A stretch of DNA of 64,000 nucleotides from Auanema rhodensis (Eukaryota; Nematoda; Chromadorea; Rhabditida; Rhabditidae): positions 4,402,001 to 4,466,000 of the forward strand of contig OZ059899.1 of NCBI GenBank assembly GCA_964057225.1, given 5' to 3'. The notes under the pieces are model-generated. The model had not been told where the DNA came from. It saw only the letters and a program-made list of their open reading frames with translations, and ran no database searches. The translations under genes were made by a program, and so were the position numbers. Below are positions 18,715-32,800 of the stretch, one piece after another (within the stretch, counting starts at the first letter, position 1; each line of letters starts with the position of its first letter).

Positions 18715-20820
18715 CAGATTTGCGCTAGCTTAAAAATGCACCGAGATATCAACTGATATAAATTCACACATATATCCTCGATTTTCACCCTGAAGAATTA
18801 ATTTTTTCGTTGAATAACATTGTCCATCGTCTTTGCCTTGAAAAAAGAAATCTAAAAACATATACTTTTTGCTAAATTATTTTGAAATTTTCCGAAAAAA
18901 TTTTTGTCAAAATGTTTTTGGAAGCAATGTTGAGTGTACATGGAAACTCAACATACACTAATGCATCATTTTTCAAACGATCATAACTGATTTTTGTATT
19001 AAGCGTTTCTCAATGTAGTATAGTGCATTCGATGCGGATTTTCAAGCTGCGTCGATCTGTGTTATCAGATTTGCGCTAGCTTAAAAATGCACCGAGATAT
19101 CAACTGATATAAGTTCACACTTGTATCCTCGATTTTCACCCTGAACAATTATTTTTTTCGTTGAATAACATTGTCCATCGTCTTTGCCTTGAAAAAAAGA
19201 AATCTAAAAACATCTACTTTTTGCTAAATTATTTTGAAATTTTCCGAAAAAATTTTTGTCAAAATGTTTTTGGAAGCAATGTTGAGTGTACATGGAAACT
19301 CAACATACACTAATGCATCATTTTTCAAACGATCATAACTGATTTTGTATTAAGCGTTTCTCAATGTAGTATAGTGCATTCGATGCGGATTTTTAAGCTG
19401 CGTCGATCCGTGTTATCAGATTTGCGCTAGCTTAAAAATGCACCGAGATATCAACAGATATATGTTCACACTTATATCCTCGATTTTCACCCTGAAGAAT
19501 TAATTTTTTCGTTGAAAAATATTGTCCATCGTCTTTGCCTTGAAAAAAGGAATCTAAAAACATCTACTTTTTGCTAAATTATTTTGAAATTTTTTGAAAA
19601 AATTTTTGTCAAAATGTTTTTGGAAGCAATGTTGAGTGTACATGGAAACTCAACATACACTAATGCATCATTTTTCAAACGATCATAACTGATTTTTGTA
19701 TTAAGCGTTTCTCAATGTAGTATAAGGCATTCGATGCGGATTTTTAAGCTGCGTCGATCTGTGTTATCAGATTTGCGCTAGCTTAAAAATGCACCGAGAT
19801 ATCAACTGATATAAATTCACACATATATCCTCGATTTTCACCCTGAAGAATTAATTTTTTCGTTGAATAACATTGTCCATCGTCTTTGCCTTGAAAAAAG
19901 AAATCTAAAAACATCTACTTTTTGCTAAATTATTTTGAAATTTTCCGAAAAAATTTTTGTCAAAATGTTTTTGGAAGCAATGTTGAGTGTACATGGAAAC
20001 TCAACATACACTAATGCATCATTTTTCAAACGATCATAACTAATTTTTGTATTAAGCGTTTCTCAATGTAGTATAGTGCATTCGATGCGGATTTTCAAGC
20101 TGCGTCGATCTGTGTTATCAGATTTGCGCTAGCTTAAAAATGCACCGAGATATCAACTGATATAAGTTCACACTTGTATCCTCGATTTTCACCCTGAACA
20201 ATTATTTTTTTCGTTGAATAACATTGTCCATCGTCTTTGCCTTGAAAAAAAGAAATCTAAAAACATCTACTTTTTGCTAAATTATTTTGAAATTTTCCGA
20301 AAAAATTTTTGTCAAAATGTTTTTGGAAGCAATGTTGAGTGTACATGGAAACTCAACATACACTAATGCATCATTTTTCAAACGATCATAACTGATTTTG
20401 TATTAAGCGTTTCTCAATGTAGTATAGTGCATTCGATGCGGATTTTTAAGCTGCGTCGATCCGTGTTATCAGATTTGCGCTAGCTTAAAAATGCACCGAG
20501 ATATCAACAGATATATGTTCACACTTATATCCTCGATTTTCACCCTGAAGAATTAATTTTTTCGTTGAAAAATATTGTCCATCGTCTTTGCCTTGAAAAA
20601 AGGAATCTAAAAACATCTACTTTTTGCTAAATTATTTTGAAATTTTTTGAAAAAATTTTTGTCAAAATGTTTTTGGAAGCAATGTTGAGTGTACATGGAA
20701 ACTCAACATACACTAATGCATCATTTTTCAAACGATCATAACTGATTTTTGTATTAAGCGTTTCTCAATGTAGTATAAGGCATTCGATGCGGATTTTTAA
20801 GCTGCGTCGATCTATGTTAT
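18715..20820. repeat. Three-monomer block duplicated in tandem (1,053 bp)
   Basis: 18715-19767 and 19768-20820 share the ordered variants ATAAATTCACACAT, then GAACAATTAT with a one-base deletion in the ACTGATTTTG segment, then CAGATATATG with TATAAGGCATTC. A related three-monomer order continues from 20821 to about 22570, marked by ACATTATCC. Confidence 0.8.
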
Positions 20821-23800
20821 CAGATTTGCGCTAGCTTAAAAATGCACCGAGATATCAACTGATATAAGTTTACACATATATCCTCGATTTTCACCCTGAA
20901 GAATGAATTTTTTCGTTGAATAACATTGTCCATCGTCTTTGCCTTGAAAAAAGGAATCTAAAAACATCTACTTTTTGCTAAATTATTTTGAAATTTTTCG
21001 AAAAAATTTTTGTCAAAATGTTTTTGGAAGCAATGTTGAGTGTACATGGAAACTCAACATACACTAATGCATCATTTTTCAAACGATCATAACTAATTTT
21101 TGTATTAAGCGTTTCTCAATGTAGTATAGTGCATTCGATGCGGATTTTTAAGCTGCGTCGATCTGTGTTATCAGATTTGCGCTAGCTTAAAAATGCACCG
21201 AGATATCAACTGATATAAGTTCACACTTATATTCTCGATTTTCACCCTGAAGAATTAATTTTTTCGTTGAATAACATTATCCATCGTCTTTGCCTTGAAA
21301 AAAGAAATCTAAAAACATCTACTTTTTGCTAAATTATTTTGAAATTTTTCGAAAAAATTTTTGTCAAAATGTTTTTGGAAGCAATGTTGAGTGTACATGG
21401 AAACTCAACATACACTAATGCATCATTTTTCAAACGATCATAACTGATTTTGTATTAAGCGTTTCTCAATGTAGTATAGTGCATTCGATGCGGATTTTTA
21501 AGCTGCGTCGATCCGTGTTATCAGATTTGCGCTAGCTTAAAAATGCACCGAGATATCAACAGATATATGTTCACACTTATATCCTCGATTTTCACCCTGA
21601 AGAATTAATTTTTTCGTTGAAAAATATTGTCCATCGTCTTTGCCTTGAAAAAAGGAATCTAAAAACATCTACTTTTTGCTAAATTATTTTGAAATTTTTT
21701 GAAAAAATTTTTGTCAAAATGTTTTTGGAAGCAATGTTGAGTGTACATGGAAACTCAACATACACTAATGCATCATTTTTCAAACGATCATAACTGATTT
21801 TTGTATTAAGCGTTTCTCAATGTAGTATAAGGCATTCGATGCGGATTTTTAAGCTGCGTCGATCTATGTTATCAGATTTGCGCTAGCTTAAAAATGCACC
21901 GAGATATCAACTGATATAAGTTTACACATATATCCTCGATTTTCACCCTGAAGAATGAATTTTTTCGTTGAATAACATTGTCCATCGTCTTTGCCTTGAA
22001 AAAAGGAATCTAAAAACATCTACTTTTTGCTAAATTATTTTGAAATTTTTCGAAAAAATTTTTGTCAAAATGTTTTTGGAAGCAATGTTGAGTGTACATG
22101 GAAACTCAACATACACTAATGCATCATTTTTCAAACGATCATAACTAATTTTTGTATTAAGCGTTTCTCAATGTAGTATAGTGCATTCGATGCGGATTTT
22201 TAAGCTGCGTCGATCTGTGTTATCAGATTTGCGCTAGCTTAAAAATGCACCGAGATATCAACTGATATAAGTTCACACTTATATTCTCGATTTTCACCCT
22301 GAAGAATTAATTTTTTCGTTGAATAACATTATCCATCGTCTTTGCCTTGAAAAAAGAAATCTAAAAACATCTACTTTTTGCTAAATTATTTTGAAATTTT
22401 TCAAAAAAATTTTTGTCAAAATGGTTTTGGAAGCAATGTTGAGTGTACATGGAAACTCAACATACACTAATGCATCATTTTTCAAACGATCATAACTGAT
22501 TTTTGTATTAAGCGTTTCTCAATGTAGTATAGTGCATTCGATGCGGATTTTTAAGCTGCGTCGATCCGTGTTATCAGATTTGCGCTAGCTTAAAAATGCA
22601 CCGAGATATCAACTGATATAAGTTCACACTTACATTCTCGATTTTCACCCTGAAGAATTAATTTTTTCGTTGAATAACATTGTCCATCGTCTTTGCCTTG
22701 AAAAAAGGAATCTAAAAACATCTACTTTTTGCTAAATTATTTTGAAATTTTTCAAAAAAATTTTTGTCAAAATGTTTTTGAAGCAATGTTGAGTGTACAT
22801 GGAAACTCAACATACACTAATGCATCATTTTTCAAACGATCATAACTAATTTTTGTATTAAGCGTTTCTCAATGTAGTATAGTGCATTCGATGCGGATTT
22901 TTAAGCTGCGTCGATCTGTGTTATCAGATTTGCGCTAGCTTAAAAATGCACCGAGATATCAACTGATATAAATTCACACATATATCCTCGATTTTCACCC
23001 TGAAGAATTAATTTTTTCGTTGAATAACATTGTCCATCGTCTTTGCCTTGAAAAAAGGAATCTAAAAACATCTACTTTTTGCTAAATTATTTTGAAATTT
23101 TTCGAAAAAATTTTTGTCAAAATGTTTTTGGAAGCAATGTTGAGTGTACATGGAAACTCAACATACACTAATGCATCATTTTTCAAACGATCATAACTGA
23201 TTTTTGTATTAAGCGTTTCTCAATGTAGTATAGTGCATTCGATGCGGATTTTCAAGCTGCGTCGATCTGTGTTATCAGATTTGCGCTAGCTTAAAAATGC
23301 ACCGAGATATCAACTGATATAAGTTCACACTTGTATCCTCGATTTTCACCCTGAAGAATTAATTTTTTCGTTGAAAAATATTGTCCATCGTCTTTGCCTT
23401 GAAAAAAGGAATCTAAAAACATCTACTTTTTGCTAAATTATTTTGAAATTTTTTGAAAAATTTTTTGTCAAAATGTTTTTGGAAGCAATGTTGAGTGTAC
23501 ATGGAAACTCAACATACACTAATGCATCATTTTTCAAACGATCATAACTAATTTTTGTATTAAGCGTTTCTCAATGTAGTATAGTGCATTCGATGCGGAT
23601 TTTTAAGCTGCGTCGATCCGTGTTATCAGATTTGCGCTAGCTTAAAAATGCACCGAGATATCAACTGATATAAGTTCACACTTACATTCTCGATTTTCAC
23701 CCTGAAGAATCAATTTTTTCGTTGAATAACATTGTCCATCGTCTTTGCCTTGAAAAAAGGAATCTAAAAACATCTACTTTTTGCTAAATTATTTTGAAAT

Positions 23801-26800
23801 TTTTCAAAAAAATTTTTGTCAAAATGTTTTTGGAAGCAATGTTGAGTGTACATGGAAACTCAACATACACTAATGCATCATTTTTCAAACGATCATAACT
23901 GATTTTTGTATTAAGCGTTTCTCAATGTAGTATAGTGCATTCGATGCGGATTTTTAAGCTGCGTCGATCTATGTTATCAGATTTGCGCTAGCTTAAAAAT
24001 GCACCGAGATATCAACTGATATAAGTTTACACATATATCCTCGATTTTCACCCTGAAGAATGAATTTTTTCGTTGAATAACATTGTCCATCGTCTTTGCC
24101 TTGAAAAAAGGAATCTAAAAACATCTACTTTTTGCTAAATTATTTTGAAATTTTTCAAAAAAATTTTTGTCAAAATGTTTTTGGAAGCAATGTTGAGTGT
24201 ACATGGAAACTCAACATACACTAATGCATCATTTTTCAAACGATCATAACTAATTTTTGTATAAAGCGTTTCTCAATGTAGTATAGTGCATTCGATGCGG
24301 ATTTTTAAGCTGCGTCGATCTATGTTATCAGATTTGCGCTAGCTTAAAAATGCACCGAGATATCAACTGATATAAGTTTACACATATATCCTCGATTTTC
24401 ACCCTGAAGAATGAATTTTTTCGTTGAATAACATTGTCCATCGTCTTTGCCTTGAAAAAAGGAATCTAAAAACATCTACTTTTTGCTAAATTATTTTGAA
24501 ATTTTTCGAAAAAATTTTTGTCAAAATGTTTTTGGAAGCAATGTTGAGTGTACATGGAAACTCAACATACACTAATGCATCATTTTTCAAACGATCATAA
24601 CTAATTTTTGTATTAAGCGTTTCTCAATGTAGTATAGTGCATTCGATGCGGATTTTTAAGCTGCGTCGATCTGTGTTATCAGATTTGCGCTAGCTTAAAA
24701 ATGCACCGAGATATCAACTGATATAAGTTCACACTTATATTCTCGATTTTCACCCTGAAGAATTAATTTTTTCGTTGAATAACATTATCCATCGTCTTTG
24801 CCTTGAAAAAAGAAATCTAAAAACATCTACTTTTTGCTAAATTATTTTGAAATTTTTCAAAAAAATTTTTGTCAAAATGTTTTTGGAAGCAATGTTGAGT
24901 GTACATGGAAACTCAACATACACTAATGCATCATTTTTCAAACGATCATAACTGATTTTTGTATTAAGCGTTTCTCAATGTAGTATAGTGCATTCGATGC
25001 GGATTTTTAAGCTGCGTCGATCCGTGTTATCAGATTTGCGCTAGCTTAAAAATGCACCGAGATATCAACTGATATAAGTTCACACTTACATTCTCGATTT
25101 TCACCCTGAAGAATTAATTTTTTCGTTGAATAACATTGTCCATCGTCTTTGCCTTGAAAAAAGGAATCTAAAAACATCTACTTTTTGCTAAATTATTTTG
25201 AAATTTTTCAAAAAAATTTTTGTCAAAATGTTTTTGGAAGCAATGTTGAGTGTACATGGAAACTCAACATACACTAATGCATCATTTTTCAAACGATCAT
25301 AACTAATTTTTGTATTAAGCGTTTCTCAATGTAGTATAGTGCATTCGATGCGGATTTTTAAGCTGCGTCGATCTGTGTTATCAGATTTGCGCTAGCTTAA
25401 AAATGCACCGAGATATCAACTGATATAAATTCACACATATATCCTCGATTTTCACCCTGAAGAATTAATTTTTTCGTTGAATAACATTGTCCATCGTCTT
25501 TGCCTTGAAAAAAGAAATCTAAAAACATCTACTTTTTGCTAAATTATTTTGAAATTTTCCGAAAAAATTTTTGTCAAAATGTTTTTGGAAGCAATGTTGA
25601 GTGTACATGGAAACTCAACATACACTAATGCATCATTTTTCAAACGATCATAACTGATTTTTGTATTAAGCGTTTCTCAATGTAGTATAGTGCATTCGAT
25701 GCGGATTTTCAAGCTGCGTCGATCTGTGTTATCAGATTTGCGCTAGCTTAAAAATGCACCGAGATATCAACTGATATAAGTTCACACTTGTATCCTCGAT
25801 TTTCACCCTGAACAATTATTTTTTTCGTTGAATAACATTGTCCATCGTCTTTGCCTTGAAAAAAAGAAATCTAAAAACATCTACTTTTTGCTAAATTATT
25901 TTGAAATTTTCCGAAAAAATTTTTGTCAAAATGTTTTTGGAAGCAATGTTGAGTGTACATGGAAACTCAACATACACTAATGCATCATTTTTCAAACGAT
26001 CATAACTGATTTTGTATTAAGCGTTTCTCAATGTAGTATAGTGCATTCGATGCGGATTTTTAAGCTGCGTCGATCCGTGTTATCAGATTTGCGCTAGCTT
26101 AAAAATGCACCGAGATATCAACAGATATATGTTCACACTTATATCCTCGATTTTCACCCTGAAGAATTAATTTTTTCGTTGAAAAATATTGTCCATCGTC
26201 TTTGCCTTAAAAAAAGGAATCTAAAAACATCTACTTTTTGCTAAATTATTTTGAAATTTTTTGAAAAAATTTTTGTCAAAATGTTTTTGGAAGCAATGTT
26301 GAGTGTACATGGAAACTCAACATACACTAATGCATCATTTTTCAAACGATCATAACTGATTTTTGTATTAAGCGTTTCTCAATGTAGTATAAGGCATTCG
26401 ATGCGGATTTTTAAGCTGCGTCGATCTATGTTATCAGATTTGCGCTAGCTTAAAAATGCACCGAGATATCAACTGATATAAGTTTACACATATATCCTCG
26501 ATTTTCACCCTGAAGAATGAATTTTTTCGTTGAATAACATTGTCCATCGTCTTTGCCTTAAAAAAAGGAATCTAAAAACATCTACTTTTTGCTAAATTAT
26601 TTTGAAATTTTTCGAAAAAATTTTTGTCAAAATGTTTTTGGAAGCAATGTTGAGTGTACATGGAAACTCAACATACACTAATGCATCATTTTTCAAACGA
26701 TCATAACTAATTTTTGTATTAAGCGTTTCTCAATGTAGTATAGTGCATTCGATGCGGATTTTTAAGCTGCGTCGATCTGTGTTATCAGATTTGCGCTAGC

Positions 26801-29800
26801 TTAAAAATGCACCGAGATATCAATTGATATAAGTTCACACTTATATTCTCGATTTTCACCCTGAAGAATTAATTTTTTCGTTGAATAACATTGTCCATCG
26901 TCTTTGCCTTGAAAAAAGAAATCTAAAAACATCTACTTTTTGCTAAATTATTTTGAAATTTTTCAAAAAAATTTTTGTCAAAATGTTTTTGGAAGCAATG
27001 TTGAGTGTACATGGAAACTCAACATACACTAATGCATCATTTTTCAAACGATCATAACTGATTTTTGTATTAAGCGTTTCTCAATGTAGTATAGTGCATT
27101 CGATGCGGATTTTTAAGCTGCGTCGATCCGTGTTATCAGATTTGCGCTAGCTTAAAAATGCACCGAGATATCAACTGATATAAGTTCACACTTACATTCT
27201 CGATTTTCACCCTGAAGAATTAATTTTTTCGTTGAATAACATTGTCCATCGTCTTTGCCTTGAAAAAAGGAATCTAAAAACATCTACTTTTTGCTAAATT
27301 ATTTTGAAATTTTTCAAAAAAATTTTTGTCAAAATGTTTTTGGAAGCAATGTTGAGTGTACATGGAAACTCAACATACACTAATGCATCATTTTTCAAAC
27401 GATCATAACTAATTTTTGTATTAAGCGTTTCTCAATGTAGTATAGTGCATTCGATGCGGATTTTTAAGCTGCGTCGATCCGTGTTATCAGATTTGCGCTA
27501 GCTTAAAAATGCACCGAGATATCAACTGATATAAGTTCACACTTACATTCTCGATTTTCACCCTGAAGAATCACTTTTTCGTTGAATAACATTGTCCATC
27601 GTCTTTGCCTTGAAAAAAGGAATCTAAAAACATCTACTTTTTGCTAAATTATTTTGAAATTTTCCGAAAAAATTTTTGTCAAAATGTTTTTGGAAGCAAT
27701 GTTGAGTGTACATGGAAAATCAACATACACTAATGCATCATTTTTCAAACGATCATAACTGATTTTTGTATTAAGCGTTTCTCAATGTAGTATAAGGCAT
27801 TCGATGCGGATTTTTAAGCTGCGTCGATCTATGTTATCAGATTTGCGCTAGCTTAAAAATGCACCGAGATATCAACTGATATAAGTTTACACATATATCC
27901 TCGATTTTCACCCTGAAGAATGAATTTTTTCGTTGAATAACATTGTCCATCGTCTTTGCCTTGAAAAAAGGAATCTAAAAACATCTACTTTTTGCTAAAT
28001 TATTTTGAAATTTTTCGAAAAAATTTTTGTCAAAATGTTTTTGGAAGCAATGTTGAGTGTACATGGAAACTCAACATACACTAATGCATCATTTTTCAAA
28101 CGATCATAACTAATTTTTGTATTAAGCGTTTCTCAATGTAGTATAGTGCATTCGATGCGGATTTTTAAGCTGCGTCGATCTGTGTTATCAGATTTGCGCT
28201 AGCTTAAAAATGCACCGAGATATCAACTGATATAAGTTCACACTTATATTCTCGATTTTCACCCTGAAGAATTAATTTTTTCGTTGAATAACATTGTCCA
28301 TCGTCTTTGCCTTGAAAAAAGAAATCTAAAAACATCTACTTTTTGCTAAATTATTTTGAAATTTTTCAAAAAAATTTTTGTCAAAATGTTTTTGGAAGCA
28401 ATGTTGAGTGTACATGGAAACTCAACATACACTAATGCATCATTTTTCAAACGATCATAACTGATTTTTGTATTAAGCGTTTCTCAATGTAGTATAGTGC
28501 ATTCGATGCGGATTTTTAAGCTGCGTCGATCCGTGTTATCAGATTTGCGCTAGCTTAAAAATGCACCGAGATATCAACTGATATAAGTTCACACTTACAT
28601 TCTCGATTTTCACCCTGAAGAATTAATTTTTTCGTTGAATAACATTGTCCATCGTCTTTGCCTTGAAAAAAGGAATCTAAAAACATCTACTTTTTGCTAA
28701 ATTATTTTGAAATTTTTCAAAAAAATTTTTGTCAAAATGTTTTTGGAAGCAATGTTGAGTGTACATGGAAACTCAACATACACTAATGCATCATTTTTCA
28801 AACGATCATAACTAATTTTTGTATTAAGCGTTTCTCAATGTAGTATAGTGCATTCGATGCGGATTTTTAAGCTGCGTCGATCTATGTTATCAGATTTGCG
28901 CTAGCTTAAAAATGCACCGAGATATCAACTGATATAAGTTTACACATATATCCTCGATTTTCACCCTGAAGAATGAATTTTTTCGTTGAATAACATTGTC
29001 CATCGTCTTTGCCTTGAAAAAAGGAATCTAAAAACATCTACTTTTTGCTAAATTATTTTGAAATTTTTCAAAAAAATTTTTGTCAAAATGTTTTTGGAAG
29101 CAATGTTGAGTGTACATGGAAACTCAACATACACTAATGCATCATTTTTCAAACGATCATAACTAATTTTTGTATTAAGCGTTTCTCAATGTAGTATAGT
29201 GCATTCGATGCGGATTTTTAAGCTGCGTCGATCCGTGTTATCAGATTTGCGCTAGCTTAAAAATGCACCGAGATATCAACTGATATAAGTTCACACTTAC
29301 ATTCTCCATTTTCACCCTGAAGAATCAATTTTTTCGTTGAATAACATTGTCCATCGTCTTTGCCTTGAAAAAAGGAATCTAAAAACATCTACTTTTTGCT
29401 AAATTATTTTGAAATTTTTCAAAAAAATTTTTGTCAAAATGTTTTTGGAAGCAATGTTGAGTGTACATGGAAACTCAACATACACTAATGCATCATTTTT
29501 CAAACGATCATAACTAATTTTTGTATTAAGCGTTTCTCAATGTAGTATAGTGCATTCGATGCGGATTTTTAAGCTGCGTCGATCTATGTTATCAGATTTG
29601 CGCTAGCTTAAAAATGCACCGAGATATCAACTGATATAAGTTTACACATATATCCTCGATTTTCACCCTGAAGAATGAATTTTTTCGTTGAATAACATTG
29701 TCCATCGTCTTTGCCTTGAAAAAAGGAATCTAAAAACATCTACTTTTTGCTAAATTATTTTGAAATTTTTCAAAAAATTTTTTGTCAAAATGTTTTTGGA

Positions 29801-32800
29801 AGCAATGTTGAGTGTACATGGAAACTCAACATACACTAATGCATCATTTTTCAAACGATCATAACTAATTTTTGTATTAAGCGTTTCTCAATGTAGTATA
29901 GTGCATTCGATGCGGATTTTTAAGCTGCGTCGATCCGTGTTATCAGATTTGCGCTAGCTTAAAAATGCACCGAGATATCAACTGATATAAGTTCACACTT
30001 ACATTCTCGATTTTCACCCTGAAGAATCAATTTTTTCGTTGAATAACATTGTCCATCGTCTTTGCCTTGAAAAAAGGAATCTAAAAACATCTACTTTTTG
30101 CTAAATTATTTTGAAATTTTTCAAAAAAATTTTTGTCAAAATGTTTTTGGAAGCAATGTTGAGTGTACATGGAAACTCAACATACACTAATGCATCATTT
30201 TTCAAACGATCATAACTGAATTTTGTATTAAGCGTTTCTCAATGTAGTATAGTGCATTCGATGCGGATTTTTAAGCTGCGTCGATCTATGTTATCAGATT
30301 TGCGCTAGCTTAAAAATGCACCGAGATATCAACTGATATAAGTTTACACATATATCCTCGATTTTCACCCTGAAGAATGAATTTTTTCGTTGAATAACAT
30401 TGTCCATCGTCTTTGCCTTGAAAAAAGGAATCTAAAAACATCTACTTTTTGCTAAATTATTTTGAAATTTTTCGAAAAAATTTTTGTCAAAATGTTTTTG
30501 GAAGCAATGTTGAGTGTACATGGAAACTCAACATACACTAATGCATCATTTTTCAAACGATCATAACTGATTTTTGTATTAAGCGTTTCTCAATGTAGTA
30601 TAGTGCATTCGATGCGGATTTTTAAGCTGCGTCGATCCGTGTTATCAGATTTGCGCTAGCTTAAAAATGCACCGAGATATCAACTGATATAAGTTCACAC
30701 TTACATTCTCGATTTTCACCCTGAAGAATGAATTTTTTCGTTGAATAACATTGTCCATCGTCTTTGCCTTGAAAAAAGGAATCTAAAAACATCTACTTTT
30801 TGCTAAATTATTTTGAAATTTTTCAAAAAAATTTTTGTCAAAATGTTTTTGGAAGCAATGTTGAGTGTACATGGAAACTCAACATACACTAATGCATCAT
30901 TTTTCAAACGATCATAACTAATTTTTGTATTAAGCGTTTCTCAATGTAGTATAGTGCATTCGATGCGGATTTTTAAGCTGCGTCGATCCGTGTTATCAGA
31001 TTTGCGCTAGCTTAAAAATGCACCGAGATATCAACTGATATAAGTTCACACTTACATTCTCGATTTTCACCCTGAAGAATCAATTTTTTCGTTGAATAAC
31101 ATTGTCCATCGTCTTTGCCTTGAAAAAAGGAATCTAAAAACATCTACTTTTTGCTAAATTATTTTGAAATTTTCCGAAAAAATTTTTGTCAAAATGTTTT
31201 TGGAAGCAATGTTGAGTGTACATGGAAACTCAACATACACTAATGCATCATTTTTCAAACGATCATAACTGATTTTTGTATTAAGCGTTTCTCAATGTAG
31301 TATAGTGCATTCGATGCGGATTTTTAAGCTGCGTCGATCTATGTTATCAGATTTGCGCTAGCTTAAAAATGCACCGAGATATCAACTGATATAAGTTTAC
31401 ACATATATCCTCGATTTTCACCCTGAAGAATGAATTTTTTCGTTGAATAACATTGTCCATCGTCTTTGCCTTGAAAAAAGGAATCTAAAAACATCTACTT
31501 TTTGCTAAATTATTTTGAAATTTTTCAAAAAAATTTTTGTCAAAATGTTTTTGGAAGCAATGTTGAGTGTACATGGAAACTCAACATACACTAATGCATC
31601 ATTTTTCAAACGATCATAACTAATTTTTGTATTAAGCGTTTCTCAATGTAGTATAGTGCATTCGATGCGGATTTTTAAGCTGCGTCGATCTATGTTATCA
31701 GATTTGCGCTAGCTTAAAAATGCACCGAGATATCAACTGATATAAGTTTACACATATATCCTCGATTTTCACCCTGAAGAATGAATTTTTTCGTTGAATA
31801 ACATTGTCCATCGTCTTTGCCTTGAAAAAAGGAATCTAAAAACATCTACTTTTTGCTAAATTATTTTGAAATTTTTCGAAAAAATTTTTGTCAAAATGTT
31901 TTTGGAAGCAATGTTGAGTGTACATGGAAACTCAACATACACTAATGCATCATTTTTCAAACGATCATAACTAATTTTTGTATTAAGCGTTTCTCAATGT
32001 AGTATAGTGCATTCGATGCGGATTTTTAAGCTGCGTCGATCTGTGTTATCAGATTTGCGCTAGCTTAAAAATGCACCGAGATATCAACTGATATAAATTC
32101 ACACATATATCCTCGATTTTCACCCTGAAGAATTAATTTTTTCGTTGAATAACATTGTCCATCGTCTTTGCCTTGAAAAAAGAAATCTAAAAACATCTAC
32201 TTTTTGCTAAATTATTTTGAAATTTTCCGAAAAAATTTTTGTCAAAATGTTTTTGGAAGCAATGTTGAGTGTACATGGAAACTCAACATACACTAATGCA
32301 TCATTTTTCAAACGATCATAACTGATTTTTGTATTAAGCGTTTCTCAATGTAGTATAGTGCATTCGATGCGGATTTTCAAGCTGCGTCGATCTGTGTTAT
32401 CAGATTTGCGCTAGCTTAAAAATGCACCGAGATATCAACTGATATAAGTTCACACTTGTATCCTCGATTTTCACCCTGAACAATTATTTTTTTCGTTGAA
32501 TAACATTGTCCATCGTCTTTGCCTTGAAAAAAAGAAATCTAAAAACATCTACTTTTTGCTAAATTATTTTGAAATTTTCCGAAAAAATTTTTGTCAAAAT
32601 GTTTTTGGAAGCAATGTTGAGTGTACATGGAAACTCAACATACACTAATGCATCATTTTTCAAACGATCATAACTGATTTTGTATTAAGCGTTTCTCAAT
32701 GTAGTATAGTGCATTCGATGCGGATTTTTAAGCTGCGTCGATCCGTGTTATCAGATTTGCGCTAGCTTAAAAATGCACCGAGATATCAACAGATATATGT

